Shown piece after piece: positions 23,731-32,018 of a stretch of 64,000 nucleotides of DNA. A model generated the notes under the pieces. It was not told the DNA's origin. It was given only the letters and a program-made list of their open reading frames with translations, and did no database searches. Position 1 is the stretch's first letter; every line of letters begins with the position of its first letter. Both the position numbers and the translations under genes were made by a program. Source of the stretch: JAENVT01 sp963773085 (lineage in GTDB: Bacteria; Actinomycetota; Acidimicrobiia; Acidimicrobiales; Ilumatobacteraceae); assembly GCA_963773085.1 (NCBI GenBank), contig CAVYZS010000007.1, positions 124,001 to 188,000 of the forward strand. Direction: 5' to 3'.

Positions 23731-26037
23731 CTACGCTACTGGCGGGACGAGCACGGTGTCGATGCCCTGGATCACCCCGTTGGTCGCGAAGATGTCGGGA
23801 TCGACGATTGTGGCCCCGTTCACGGTCACGGTCGGCGGAGCGCCGGCCGCGAGAATCATGGCCCCGTTGATGGTCTGGAGCTCACCCTTTACTTCCGAGA
23901 GGGGCAGCAGACCTTCGACGACGTGATACGACAGGGCCGCTTTCAGTTTGACCTCATCGGCCTTCAGTGCCTCGAGGGCACCTGCAGGCAACTTGGCGAA
24001 CGCCTCGTTCGTCGGAGCGAAGACGGTGTAGGGACCGATCGCCCCGGTGTCGGCATTGAACCCGGAGGCCAGCAAGAGGTCCACGAAAATCGAGTAGTCG
24101 GGGTTGGCCTGCAACGTCTGGAAGAGATTCAGGGTCGGTGCCGGAGGCGCTGGAATGGTGTCAACAGGTGGCGCAACGGTCGTGGCCGGTGGAGTCGTGG
24201 CCGGCTGAGTCGTGGCCGGTGGAGTCGTGGGCGGCACGGTGGTGGGCGCTACCGTCGTCGCAGGTGGTGTCGTGTCGGGAGCCGGCGCCACCGTCGTCGT
24301 TGTCGCACCGTTGAGCAAGCCTCGCTCGTAGGCCGCTTGGAGCGTCGCCGCGTCGATTACTCCGGTCTCGGGGACACCGAGCTCTTTCTGCATGGCCTTG
24401 ATGGATGCCGTCAACTCGGGGGACCAGATGCCGTCGATCGGACCGGTGTAGAACCCGAGACTCGTCATCAGCTCCTGGATACCGGCCGTGGTGCTCTCGA
24501 GCAGTGCAGCGTACGGGCCCAGCGCGGCGCGGAGCGCAGCATCGGTCGCCGCGTCGTAGACTCCGGTCGGCGGGAGGCCGACACTGGTTTGGAACGCCAT
24601 CAGTGCCGCGGTGAGTTCTGGGCTCTGCAGCCCATCGATCGGCCCGTCGTAGAAGCCGAGGAAGCGGAGTGCTTGTTGGAGCTTGGTGGTGAACGCCGCC
24701 GTGGCGTACGCCTCGTCCTGCTTGGCGATCTCGGCGAAGTCGATGTCGGTGCTCGACACCTGGACGATCTTGCCGCCCTGCAGGCGGCCGGTGGTGAACC
24801 GCCCCGAGGTCGGATCGCCCTGTGCGTTGATGCCCAGCTTGCCCGAGACACCGTCGTAGTCGATGTCTTCGCCCGCGGCAAGCTTCGTCTGGCAGTCCGC
24901 ATATGTCGTGCAGGTCCGTCCGCCGGCGGTCACGGATTGAACCGCGGCGGCTATCGTCGCCGCCTTCGCCGACTCGACCTCTTCGGACGCCAGCGCCAGC
25001 ACGATCGCACAGTCGTAGGCCTGTGCGGCGTAGGCAACCTGTGCATTGGCATCGTCATCGATCAGTCGTTGCAGGAACGCGTTGTCGCCGATGTTGGTGC
25101 CGAGCAGGGTGAATCCGTCGAGCGACGTCGGATCATCGCCACCCGCGATCGTGGCCAGCCGCGGGGCGAAGAACCCGTCGAGACCTACCATCACCGTCGG
25201 CGACAGCCCGACGCCGACCAACGAACTGAGCAGCGCGGGACCCTCTTCGTACGAGACGAGGACCATCAAGTCAGGTGCCAGTGCGGCGACTTGGGGGGCA
25301 AGGCTGTCGAACGTGACGCGCTGCGGGTTGTATCCGACCACCGACGGCACCAAGCCGGCTGCCTCCAACGTGGCCGCAAGTCCGTTGCCCACCGACAATC
25401 CATAGTCATCCGAACGGGCAACGATCGCGACCTTCCATGCAGCGCCCGGCGCATCTGCGTCGCGGCGTTCGACAACCTTGTCGGAGAGGTACGCGGTCAG
25501 GACATTGTCGGGCAACGCCGTGCGGAACAGTGACATCGGATCTTGCCCCACGGTCAGGTCGGGCAGGGTTGCCGACGCGCTGCACGACACCGTCTCGAGT
25601 CGGGCAAGTTCGGGTAGCACCTGCTGGGCGGCGCTGGATCCGCCTGGGCCGAACAACACTCGCGCTCCGCCACTGACCGCATCGTCGACCACGTCGACCT
25701 CTGACCCTCCGAGAGGAGTCTCGGTCTCGGTCACGTTGAGCGTCCCTCCGAGAACCCCACCACCCGAGGCGATGTCGTCTGCGGCAAAGCCGACGCCGCG
25801 CTGCTGCGCCTGGAACAACGTGGCCCCCAGCCCCGGCGGCGGAACGAGAACTCCGAGATTCAGGCCTTCACCGGTGAGCGCCGGGCTCGTTGCCGGAGAC
25901 GTACCCGGCACGACCGTGGTCGACGCGCCGGACTCGCTGGACGCCGTGGACGACTTGTCGTCCGAGCAAGCTGCGGCTCCGATTCCGACAACCATGATCA
26001 GCGACAGGAGCCGCCGAGAAGAAAGATTCGAGCTCAT
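23731..26037 (-). CDS. Lipoprotein fusing branched-chain-type solute-binding domain, two peptidoglycan-binding domains and a fasciclin domain
   Basis: A 768-aa exported protein. The signal peptide ends in GAAAC (lipidated Cys24). Residues of about 55-470 resemble periplasmic-binding Peripla_BP_6 proteins (VLFGPGGSSAAQQVLPEL, VAIVARSDDYGLSVGNGLAATLEAAG). Two PG_binding_1 modules follow (LGFYDGPIDGLQSPELTAALMAFQ and LGFYTGPIDGIWSPELTASIKAMQ). A Thr/Pro/Ala linker of about 60 residues leads to a FAS1 domain (LASGFNADTGAIGPYTVFAPTNEAFAKL through VIQGIDTVLVPP). No transporter permease or ATPase gene is adjacent, so it may serve as an envelope sensor or adhesin rather than a transport component. 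The start is ATG 26037 with GAGG upstream. Confidence 0.85.
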   Translation of the reverse strand: MSSNLSSRRLLSLIMVVGIGAAACSDDKSSTASSESGASTTVVPGTSPATSPALTGEGLNLGVLVPPPGLGATLFQAQQRGVGFAADDIASGGGVLGGTLNVTETETPLGGSEVDVVDDAVSGGARVLFGPGGSSAAQQVLPELARLETVSCSASATLPDLTVGQDPMSLFRTALPDNVLTAYLSDKVVERRDADAPGAAWKVAIVARSDDYGLSVGNGLAATLEAAGLVPSVVGYNPQRVTFDSLAPQVAALAPDLMVLVSYEEGPALLSSLVGVGLSPTVMVGLDGFFAPRLATIAGGDDPTSLDGFTLLGTNIGDNAFLQRLIDDDANAQVAYAAQAYDCAIVLALASEEVESAKAATIAAAVQSVTAGGRTCTTYADCQTKLAAGEDIDYDGVSGKLGINAQGDPTSGRFTTGRLQGGKIVQVSSTDIDFAEIAKQDEAYATAAFTTKLQQALRFLGFYDGPIDGLQSPELTAALMAFQTSVGLPPTGVYDAATDAALRAALGPYAALLESTTAGIQELMTSLGFYTGPIDGIWSPELTASIKAMQKELGVPETGVIDAATLQAAYERGLLNGATTTTVAPAPDTTPPATTVAPTTVPPTTPPATTQPATTPPATTVAPPVDTIPAPPAPTLNLFQTLQANPDYSIFVDLLLASGFNADTGAIGPYTVFAPTNEAFAKLPAGALEALKADEVKLKAALSYHVVEGLLPLSEVKGELQTINGAMILAAGAPPTVTVNGATIVDPDIFATNGVIQGIDTVLVPPVA

Positions 26038-26166
26038 GAAATCCTCGTGGGGTGGGTGGTGGGTGGTGGGTGTTAGGCGAACACTCGGCCTTGGCAAACT
26101 CGTCGTCGTTGGTAGGCGGCCCGCCAGCGCCAAGGCCGTTGTACGACCATCCTACATCGGAGACAT

Positions 26167-26181
26167 CACCCGGAGCGGGTG
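26167..26181. promoter_or_regulatory. TCACCC-N5-GGGTGA motif, copy 3
   Basis: CACCCGGAGCGGGTG (flanked to TCACCC...GGGTGA) lies between the divergent fasciclin-fusion and Vps62-domain genes. It matches the two copies near 19 kb in half-site and spacer length. Confidence 0.5.
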
Positions 26182-26246
26182 AGAGTTGTTGCAATCACAC
26201 TGCACGGGTGAAGTGTCAAGGCCTGGTCAAGGTGCACGCTCATCGC

Positions 26247-28127
26247 ATGCCCTCCCTTTCAGTTCACACCGCGCGCCGCACCACACGAGTGCTGCTGTCG
26301 ACATGCGCGGCGGGCATGGCACTCGGCTCAGTGCTCAGCGCTTCCGCAGCACGAGCCGAGTCCGATCATCGCGTCGATTCCACTGCGGAGGAACAGCTGG
26401 CTGCGCGATATGCGCCAATTGTCATGCTCCAAGAGCAGCCCGTCGCCTGCGGCGATGGCGAGCCATACGTGCCGGCCTCTGTCGACTCGGTGCTCGGCCA
26501 GCCGGGAGTCGTGCTTCGTGGATCCGATGGAGGGGTCCTCCGCGAGCAGCCGACGGCCGCCGATCTCGCGTCGGCGGGTCCTGACGACTACCTCGATCTG
26601 CCTGGCAATGCTCTATCACCTGGATGCGACTACGAACAGTGGTTCGAGGCCACAGGCAGCGACAAACAGCCCACCACCTATGCCCGCGTCGCCACGGACG
26701 CGGATCACCCCGACCAAATCGCGCTCCAGTACTGGCTGTTCTGGGTCTACAACGACTGGAACGACCGACACGAGGGCGACTGGGAGATGCTCCAGGTCAT
26801 CTTCGACGCAGCCTCGGCCGATGAAGCACTGTTGACGACGCCCGTCGAGGTCAACGTCGCCCAACACGAGGGCAGCGAACGCCGCCCATGGACCGAAGTG
26901 CAGCGCCGCGACGATCGGCCGATGGTGTACCCCGGCTCCGGTTCTCACGCCACCTACTACTCAGCCCACCGCTGGTTCGGCAAGAGTGCCGCTTCGGGTT
27001 TCGGATGCGACGATACGAGGGCACCGTCGACGGTCATCGAGCCGGCAGTTGTCATGCTTCCTGACACCGTCACTGGTGTCGACGACCCGTTTGCCTGGGT
27101 GACCTTCGAGGGCAGGTGGGGCGAGCGTCAACCCTCTTTCAACAACGGCCCCACTGGGCCGGTGACCAAGGACCAGTGGTCGCATCCGATCGAGTGGATG
27201 GAGAATGAGGGTCGCAGCAGCAGCGTCAGCCTCCCCGAGCTCGGCACCGGGGTCACCGACTTCTTCTGTTCGGCGAGCGCCCGCGGATCTCTGCTGTTCA
27301 TCGCCTTCCTCGACCGTCCATATCTCGTGGCACTCGTGATCATCGCCGTCGTCGGGTTGATCGTGTTCGGGATCCGTCGTACTCGCTGGAACCCCGCCGA
27401 TCCCGATCCTGTGGTTGCCGCGCGTCGAAGCGGCCAGATCCTCAAGGCGGCTGGGAGGCTGCTGCGAAGGGACTGGCGCCGATTCGTGCCGATCTCGCTG
27501 TTGGTGCTGATCGGCGGCATCGTGTCGACCATCGTCCAGCAGCTCATTTTGCGGCTTCCAGCGGTAGCCGGCGCCGCCGATCTGGTCGGGCGCAACGGCG
27601 GTTCAGGTGCCACCATTGCGCTGGTCGCCGGCGCGTTGGTGACCATTCCAGTCGCGGTCGTCGCGGTTGCTGCGTCGACGATGTTGGTGAGCGATGGCCC
27701 GGCAGCGCCACAGCCGTGGCGATCACTGGCAGCGCGGGTGCTGCACAGTCGCGCGCTGCTGTCGACACTGGTCGTCACCGCGGTCGTCGTGCTCGCTCCA
27801 CTGCTGCTGCCCGTGGCGATCTTCCTGCTCGCGCGGTGGTGTGTAGCGCCATGCGTCGCGCTCCACGACGACGGCGGCACACGACACGCGCTCCGCGGGG
27901 CCGCGGCGCTGACGAAAGGCCGGCGCTGGCCGATCGCCGCTTTGACCGTGACGACCGTGGTCATTGCCGGACTGACCGGACCGTTGGTCGGCACCCTGAT
28001 ACTCCTGGTCAGCGGCGTTTCGTTCGTCTTTGTCAACGTGGTGGCCTCGATCTTCGGCGCCGTGCTCCTGCCATGGGCCGCAGTCGTACTTGCCCTGCTG
28101 CACGGCAGCCTTACGGCTGAGTCGTGA
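26247..28127 (+). CDS. Secreted Vps62-like domain protein with C-terminal polytopic membrane region
   Basis: About 626 aa. A signal peptide (VLLSTCAAGMALGSVLSASAARAES) precedes an extracytoplasmic domain of about 320 residues with the Vps62/NPP1-like pattern: ARYAPIVMLQ, YWLFWVYNDWNDRHEGDWEMLQVIFD, VYPGSGSHATYYSAH. The DRHEGDWE motif and the following His recall the active-site region of necrosis-inducing-like proteins. A membrane half follows, with a single helix near residue 350 (YLVALVIIAVVGLIVFGIR) and about five more resembling DUF7544/glycerophosphodiesterase-type membrane domains. The last 17 nt overlap the convergent gene at 28111. ATG 26247 is chosen because the signal peptide begins shortly after. 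Confidence 0.72.
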   Translation: MPSLSVHTARRTTRVLLSTCAAGMALGSVLSASAARAESDHRVDSTAEEQLAARYAPIVMLQEQPVACGDGEPYVPASVDSVLGQPGVVLRGSDGGVLREQPTAADLASAGPDDYLDLPGNALSPGCDYEQWFEATGSDKQPTTYARVATDADHPDQIALQYWLFWVYNDWNDRHEGDWEMLQVIFDAASADEALLTTPVEVNVAQHEGSERRPWTEVQRRDDRPMVYPGSGSHATYYSAHRWFGKSAASGFGCDDTRAPSTVIEPAVVMLPDTVTGVDDPFAWVTFEGRWGERQPSFNNGPTGPVTKDQWSHPIEWMENEGRSSSVSLPELGTGVTDFFCSASARGSLLFIAFLDRPYLVALVIIAVVGLIVFGIRRTRWNPADPDPVVAARRSGQILKAAGRLLRRDWRRFVPISLLVLIGGIVSTIVQQLILRLPAVAGAADLVGRNGGSGATIALVAGALVTIPVAVVAVAASTMLVSDGPAAPQPWRSLAARVLHSRALLSTLVVTAVVVLAPLLLPVAIFLLARWCVAPCVALHDDGGTRHALRGAAALTKGRRWPIAALTVTTVVIAGLTGPLVGTLILLVSGVSFVFVNVVASIFGAVLLPWAAVVLALLHGSLTAES

Positions 28128-29187
28128 CCGGCGGCTTGCCGTGGTCGCTACCAGACTTGCCCGGCGCACCACCTGATTGACCGGGGGCGGTCGCCGACGG
28201 ATTGTCGTTGGATCGGCCCGGCGCGGTCGCCGACGGATTGTCGTTGGATCGGCCCGGCGCGGTCGCCGACGGATTGTCGTTGGATCGGCCCGGCGCGGTC
28301 GCCGACGGATTGTCGTGGGATCGGCCCGGCGCGGTCGCCGACGGATTGTCATTCGAACTTCCGGGGGCCTTGGCAGACGGATTTTCATCCGACTGACCTG
28401 GCGCATCAGCGGATCTGCCGGGTGTCGCGTCGGCGCAGAACTCGACAACGCTCAGCCCGGCTGCGTCAGCAGCATCACTCAGGGCCTTGAACGGCGGTGG
28501 CTCGTCGCTTGACTCGACTTCTGTAGGCGACGACGACGACGATGACGAGGTTTCGTCGGTTCCATCGTGCTTGGTGCGGGCCTGGTAGGCGGTGCACAAA
28601 CCGAACTTCGCCGGACCATTGACATCGGGGCCCTTGCCGTCGGTGCTGTCGGTCTCGTCGGCGCTCTTGGTGGTCATCGAGGCGTCGGCGACGATGGCTG
28701 CGGTGGTCGCGGTGGTGGTCGCGGTAGTCGTCTCGACATCCGTATCGTTCTCGGCGTTGTCGTCGCCGGAATTGTCGGATTGCTCATCGGAGTGGGTCGA
28801 TCCAGTCGCTACCGATGGCCGCGACGGTGAGAAAGGAGTCGGTACAACCCCTGCAGCGGCGGCGGCGCCGGCGGATACAAACGTGACGACACCTATGACG
28901 GCGATTGCCTTGCCTGTGAGGAGTTTCCTGATCATCGGTCGAGTCCTTGCAGTCGAGAGGTCGGTTTGCATGGTGACAACCGCATCCCCGAACGCCGCAA
29001 CGGCAGCGTGCAGACCTACGAGTTCAGCCGGCTCGGCCGGCTGGCGAAGAGCCTCAAAAACGGCGCTGAGATCGGCGAGGTCGTGGGTCTCATCGGCACC
29101 CGAGAAGGTGCCGGTCACGAGATGTTCGGCCTCCTCGCTCGAGATCCGCGGTTGTGTCACGCCTTCCAGATCGTCCCAGTCGCTCAT
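28111..29187 (-). CDS. Anti-sigma-factor-like membrane protein with acidic Ser/Thr region and 12-residue tandem repeats
   Basis: A 358-aa protein whose ATG overlaps the stop of the sigma gene (ATGA), the usual sigma/anti-sigma arrangement. Residues of about 1-85 are cytoplasmic and helical, followed by one transmembrane helix (KAIAVIGVVTFVSAGAAAAAGVV, about 92-114). The exterior part is acidic and Ser/Thr-rich, has a short segment with two Cys (KFGLCTAYQ and VEFCADA), and ends in five repeats of NPSATAPGRSND type. No HxxxCxxC zinc motif is seen, so the anti-sigma role is inferred from position and topology. The repetitive tail could span the cell wall. Confidence 0.65.
   Translation of the reverse strand: MSDWDDLEGVTQPRISSEEAEHLVTGTFSGADETHDLADLSAVFEALRQPAEPAELVGLHAAVAAFGDAVVTMQTDLSTARTRPMIRKLLTGKAIAVIGVVTFVSAGAAAAAGVVPTPFSPSRPSVATGSTHSDEQSDNSGDDNAENDTDVETTTATTTATTAAIVADASMTTKSADETDSTDGKGPDVNGPAKFGLCTAYQARTKHDGTDETSSSSSSSPTEVESSDEPPPFKALSDAADAAGLSVVEFCADATPGRSADAPGQSDENPSAKAPGSSNDNPSATAPGRSHDNPSATAPGRSNDNPSATAPGRSNDNPSATAPGRSNDNPSATAPGQSGGAPGKSGSDHGKPPVTTQP
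28187..28366. repeat. 36-bp in-frame tandem repeat, five copies
   Basis: The unit starts GCGGTCGCCGACGGATTGTC and recurs at 28187, 28223, 28259, 28295 and 28331. The first four are nearly identical and the fifth diverges, followed by a degenerate sixth. It encodes the NPSATAPGRSND repeats at the C-terminus of the sigma-linked protein. Confidence 0.9.
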
Positions 29188-29765
29188 CGAATTACCACAA
29201 TCTTCGGCCCGAGTCGCTTGGCCAGATTTCGCACCGCTCGATGTTGGGTGACCCTCACCCAGTTCGGTGAGCGTTGCACGATGGCCGCGACCTGATCGAC
29301 ATCGAGGTCGGCGAGCACGCGCAACAGCAACACCTCTGCCTGTTCAGTGCCCAGCATCGATGTGATCAGCGTGGCCGCCTGCTGGCCGGAAAGCCTTTCC
29401 AACGCCTCCTGCTCAGGGGCGTCGACGGCGGGACGATGCTCGAACTCGGCCGCTTCCGTCACGTCCGTGCGTCGACGCGCGGCGGTTCGCCGATGATCCG
29501 CGAGACGCCGACGGGCGATCGCGAACACCCACGCCCGAAAGTCGGGCCAGTCGCCATCGAATCGCGAGATTCCCTTGGCGACCGCTAGCCAGACTTCCGC
29601 GGCGAGATCGTCGGCGACACGGCTCTCCTGCGCCCGAAGAAATCGCAGTAGTGGCGGCTGCAATTCTCTGAACAATGCCTCGATGGCGCGCTGGTCACCG
29701 TCGCCAGCACCGGCGATCACCTCATCGAACCGCGTCTGGAAATCGTCGGGTGGCAGCTCTGCCAT
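29184..29765 (-). CDS. ECF-type sigma-70 family RNA polymerase sigma factor
   Basis: A 193-aa sigma factor. Region 2 reads EALFRELQPPLLRFLRAQESRVADDLAAEVWLAVAKGISRFDGDWPDFRAWVFAIARRRLADHRRTAARR, the core-binding and -10-recognition part. Region 4 includes EQAEVLLLRVLADLDVDQVAAIVQRSPNWVRVTQHRAVRNLAKRLG. ATG 29765, nine bases after AGGAG, is preferred to GTG 29801. It is translationally coupled to the downstream membrane protein, its probable regulator. The diguanylate cyclase gene lies upstream on the same strand, 77 nt away. Confidence 0.88.
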   Translation of the reverse strand: MAELPPDDFQTRFDEVIAGAGDGDQRAIEALFRELQPPLLRFLRAQESRVADDLAAEVWLAVAKGISRFDGDWPDFRAWVFAIARRRLADHRRTAARRRTDVTEAAEFEHRPAVDAPEQEALERLSGQQAATLITSMLGTEQAEVLLLRVLADLDVDQVAAIVQRSPNWVRVTQHRAVRNLAKRLGPKIVVIR

Positions 29766-29842
29766 GTGGCGTGCTCCTACGGGTACTTCATCGAGTGGCA
29801 CAAGCTCAAGGGCGAGGCTACCGCTCCATCAGCGAAGGTCGG

Positions 29843-31501
29843 TCAAGAGGCTTCGAGGCCCTGCCAGGCCGTGCGAACCTGGTTTCGGCCTTCGTTCTTG
29901 GCCCGATACAGGCAGCGGTCGGCATCGGCGATGGCTTCGTCGACGGGTTGTCCGCGATGGTGGATCGCCGCGCCGATCGACACCGTGACCGAGCCGAGGT
30001 CGGGGATCGACGGGTACTGGAGCTCGCCGACGCGGGCACGGACGCGCTCGGCGACGGCCGCAGTCAGCGGTCGGTCGGCGGCCGGGAAAAGCACGAGGAT
30101 CTCTTCTCCGCCGTACCGGATGGTGGAGTCGTTCGGTCGCACGTTGGCCGCGATCGCTCCGGCGACTCGACGGAGGACTTCGTCACCTGCGCTGTGGCCG
30201 AAGCGATCGTTGACCCCCTTGAAGTGGTCGATGTCGATCATCATCACTCCGAACTGCTGATCAACCTTCGCCAGTGAACCGAGCGCATGACGATTGTGCA
30301 GGCCCGTGAGGGCATCGTGGAGGGCGCTCTCGCGCAACTCGTCGTGTTCCTGCTCGGAGTGACGCAGTTCCAGGTGACGGTTCAACGCCACCCGCAGCGG
30401 CGGAGCCAATCGGGCGAACATCTCCCGGAGCTCGGTGGTCAGATCCACTGCATGGGTGAGGCCGATCACGATCTGAGCCGCCGCGCCCTCGCCGGGAATC
30501 TCGAAAGACACAGCCCTGCCGGCTGGCTCGATTGCTTTGCACGGGGCGCCCAGGAATTGGTTGTCGGCGGCGAAGCGCAGCAAACCCTCCTCCGAGGTCT
30601 GGGCGAAGAGCTCCAGTGACTCGACGGGCAGTACGTCGGGGAGTACCCGCTCGGCGATTGTTGCGAGTTCGGGGAAGTCGTGAGCCATCACCAAGGCGTC
30701 CGTGATGCGGCGAAGGACCGTGGCGACCCTGAGCAATCGGGCCACATCGAGATCCTCGCGGGCCATCAGGAAGATGCCGCACTCGAGTTCTGCCAAACGC
30801 TCGAACATCTCGCCGACGAGCGGTTCGGGAATGATGCAGCCGTGCTGCGGGGCGATGAGGGCTATCGGACCGAACGCCCGAGTGATCCGCCCGAGGCCGG
30901 CCGCGAGAATCTCGCGACTCGGCATGTAGTGCTCGTGGAACGGCCTCATCGACTCGAAGTAGGAGGCATCAGTCGCAATCAGTTGTGACCCATCGGTGAA
31001 GCCGCCGAACAGGTCGGAGCTGAACAGCACTCCGCTCGCGGTGTCGTACGAGCACATGGCACCTGGGAAGTGAAGGTACGGCGTCAGCACGAATTGGAGC
31101 TCGCGGGTTGTGTCGAGGGGAAGCGTCCAGCCGTGGTCCTCGACCCGCAAGAACGGGATGCCCGCGTCATAGTGACGCAACAACGTCTCGGCCCTCCACT
31201 CCGTCACCACCATCAGATCTTCGGAGGGAAGTGCCTTGCGGACCTCGGCAAGCCCGCCGGCGATGTCGGGATCGCTGTGGTGGCACACGATCCAACGAAT
31301 CGACGACAGCGGGACGACCTCGCCGGCCCGACGCAACGTCTCGTCGATCGTCAACGCTGAGCCGGGATCGATCAGCACCGAGTTGTTGCCGGCTTCGATC
31401 AGGTACGAATGACATTGAAACGTGTCGTCGGGACGAACGGAGCCCACCCACCACACACGATCGGCGATTTCGAGCGCCCCGCACGCGTTGCCTGCAGCCA
31501 C
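29843..31501 (-). CDS. Diiron metallo-beta-lactamase (ODP-like) sensor fused to GGDEF diguanylate cyclase
   Basis: A 552-aa protein without a signal peptide. Residues of about 10-240 form an MBL domain like the oxygen-binding diiron domain of flavodiiron proteins: CHHSDPD (His74-Asp79), His144 in LHFPGAMCSYD, Asp163 in FSSDLFGGF, and His220 in APQHGC. A linker of about 140 residues leads to a GGDEF domain with RYGGEEILVLF (GGEE at 464-467) and an inhibitory I-site RPND exactly five residues before it, so it should make c-di-GMP and be product-inhibited. The first-shell motif HHSDPD differs from the usual HxExD, so ligand binding needs testing. Oxygen or NO sensing is an inference. Confidence 0.85.
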   Translation of the reverse strand: MAAGNACGALEIADRVWWVGSVRPDDTFQCHSYLIEAGNNSVLIDPGSALTIDETLRRAGEVVPLSSIRWIVCHHSDPDIAGGLAEVRKALPSEDLMVVTEWRAETLLRHYDAGIPFLRVEDHGWTLPLDTTRELQFVLTPYLHFPGAMCSYDTASGVLFSSDLFGGFTDGSQLIATDASYFESMRPFHEHYMPSREILAAGLGRITRAFGPIALIAPQHGCIIPEPLVGEMFERLAELECGIFLMAREDLDVARLLRVATVLRRITDALVMAHDFPELATIAERVLPDVLPVESLELFAQTSEEGLLRFAADNQFLGAPCKAIEPAGRAVSFEIPGEGAAAQIVIGLTHAVDLTTELREMFARLAPPLRVALNRHLELRHSEQEHDELRESALHDALTGLHNRHALGSLAKVDQQFGVMMIDIDHFKGVNDRFGHSAGDEVLRRVAGAIAANVRPNDSTIRYGGEEILVLFPAADRPLTAAVAERVRARVGELQYPSIPDLGSVTVSIGAAIHHRGQPVDEAIADADRCLYRAKNEGRNQVRTAWQGLEAS

Positions 31502-31650
31502 TTCGACACGATCCTTTCGCCCGGACTAGTACGAGCAGCTCAAGCGTGTAGAGACAAATGGCGCTGTGATAGAGCCGATGGTCCATTTCCACCGGGTATC
31601 ACCCACGACGAACTTGGGCACTGCCGGGCACTGGTCGACGCAGGTCGGTG

Positions 31651-31678
31651 GACGAGCTAGCTCTAGCTAGCGCTCGTC
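31651..31678 (-). terminator. Hairpin at the end of the small acidic gene
   Basis: GACGAGC (31651) pairs with GCTCGTC (31672-31678), with TAGCT/AGCTA inside. It overlaps the last codons of the acidic gene and could serve as its terminator. Confidence 0.4.
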
Positions 31679-31840
31679 GTCGTCCGCCTCGTCCGACACG
31701 ACTGTTTGTTGGTCCATCCAGTCGGCCGGGTCGGCCTCGACCGGCGGATCGGTCTCGCCACCTGGTAGCGCCGAGATCGGGGCGTCCGGGTCGATGTCTG
31801 CCGGTTCGTATTCATCGTCGATTGGCCACTCGTCGTTCAT
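31667..31840 (-). CDS. Small highly acidic protein, unknown function
   Basis: A 57-aa protein starting MNDEWPIDDEYEPADIDPDA. About one third of residues are Asp or Glu and there is no Cys or Lys. ATG 31840 is chosen because the frame upstream becomes Arg-rich and unlike coding sequence. Composition suggests an intrinsically disordered protein. A 16-bp palindrome lies 21 bp upstream. Function unknown. Confidence 0.5.
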   Translation of the reverse strand: MNDEWPIDDEYEPADIDPDAPISALPGGETDPPVEADPADWMDQQTVVSDEADDDER

Positions 31841-31860
31841 GGGTCTGTGCTCCGTTCGTG

Positions 31861-31876
31861 CGAGCCGATCGGCTCG
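31861..31876. promoter_or_regulatory. 16-bp perfect palindrome upstream of acidic gene
   Basis: CGAGCCGATCGGCTCG is fully self-complementary and sits just before the small acidic gene, a possible operator. The 178-nt stretch between this gene and the IS30 element holds nothing else I recognise. Confidence 0.3.
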
Positions 31877-31999
31877 GTCACGTTCGTCGTGTTGGTTGGC
31901 GTCACCACAATGCACCAGATCGGGACTGCTTGTCAGTGCTGAAGGTCTGTTCGCGGCGTACATCCTGCCGTGACGACCAGCGCGGGCGCACCGTTCGCC

Positions 32000-32018
32000 A
32001 ACTTTGTCGCTGCCAACA
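32000..32018. repeat. Left half of 47-bp palindromic repeat, interrupted by IS30-family element
   Basis: AACTTTGTCGCTGCCAACA matches the left arm of the intact palindrome at 41808. The last three bases (ACA) reappear immediately after the insertion, consistent with a 3-bp target duplication. Confidence 0.75.

Noticed and set aside
23923..25533. 536-codon open frame on the plus strand
   Set aside because: Antisense to the solute-binding/fasciclin gene; Arg/Gly-rich with no domain.
28187..28366. Regular 36-bp repeats resembling a CRISPR array
   Set aside because: The units are directly adjacent without spacers and lie in frame inside a coding sequence; no cas genes are present.
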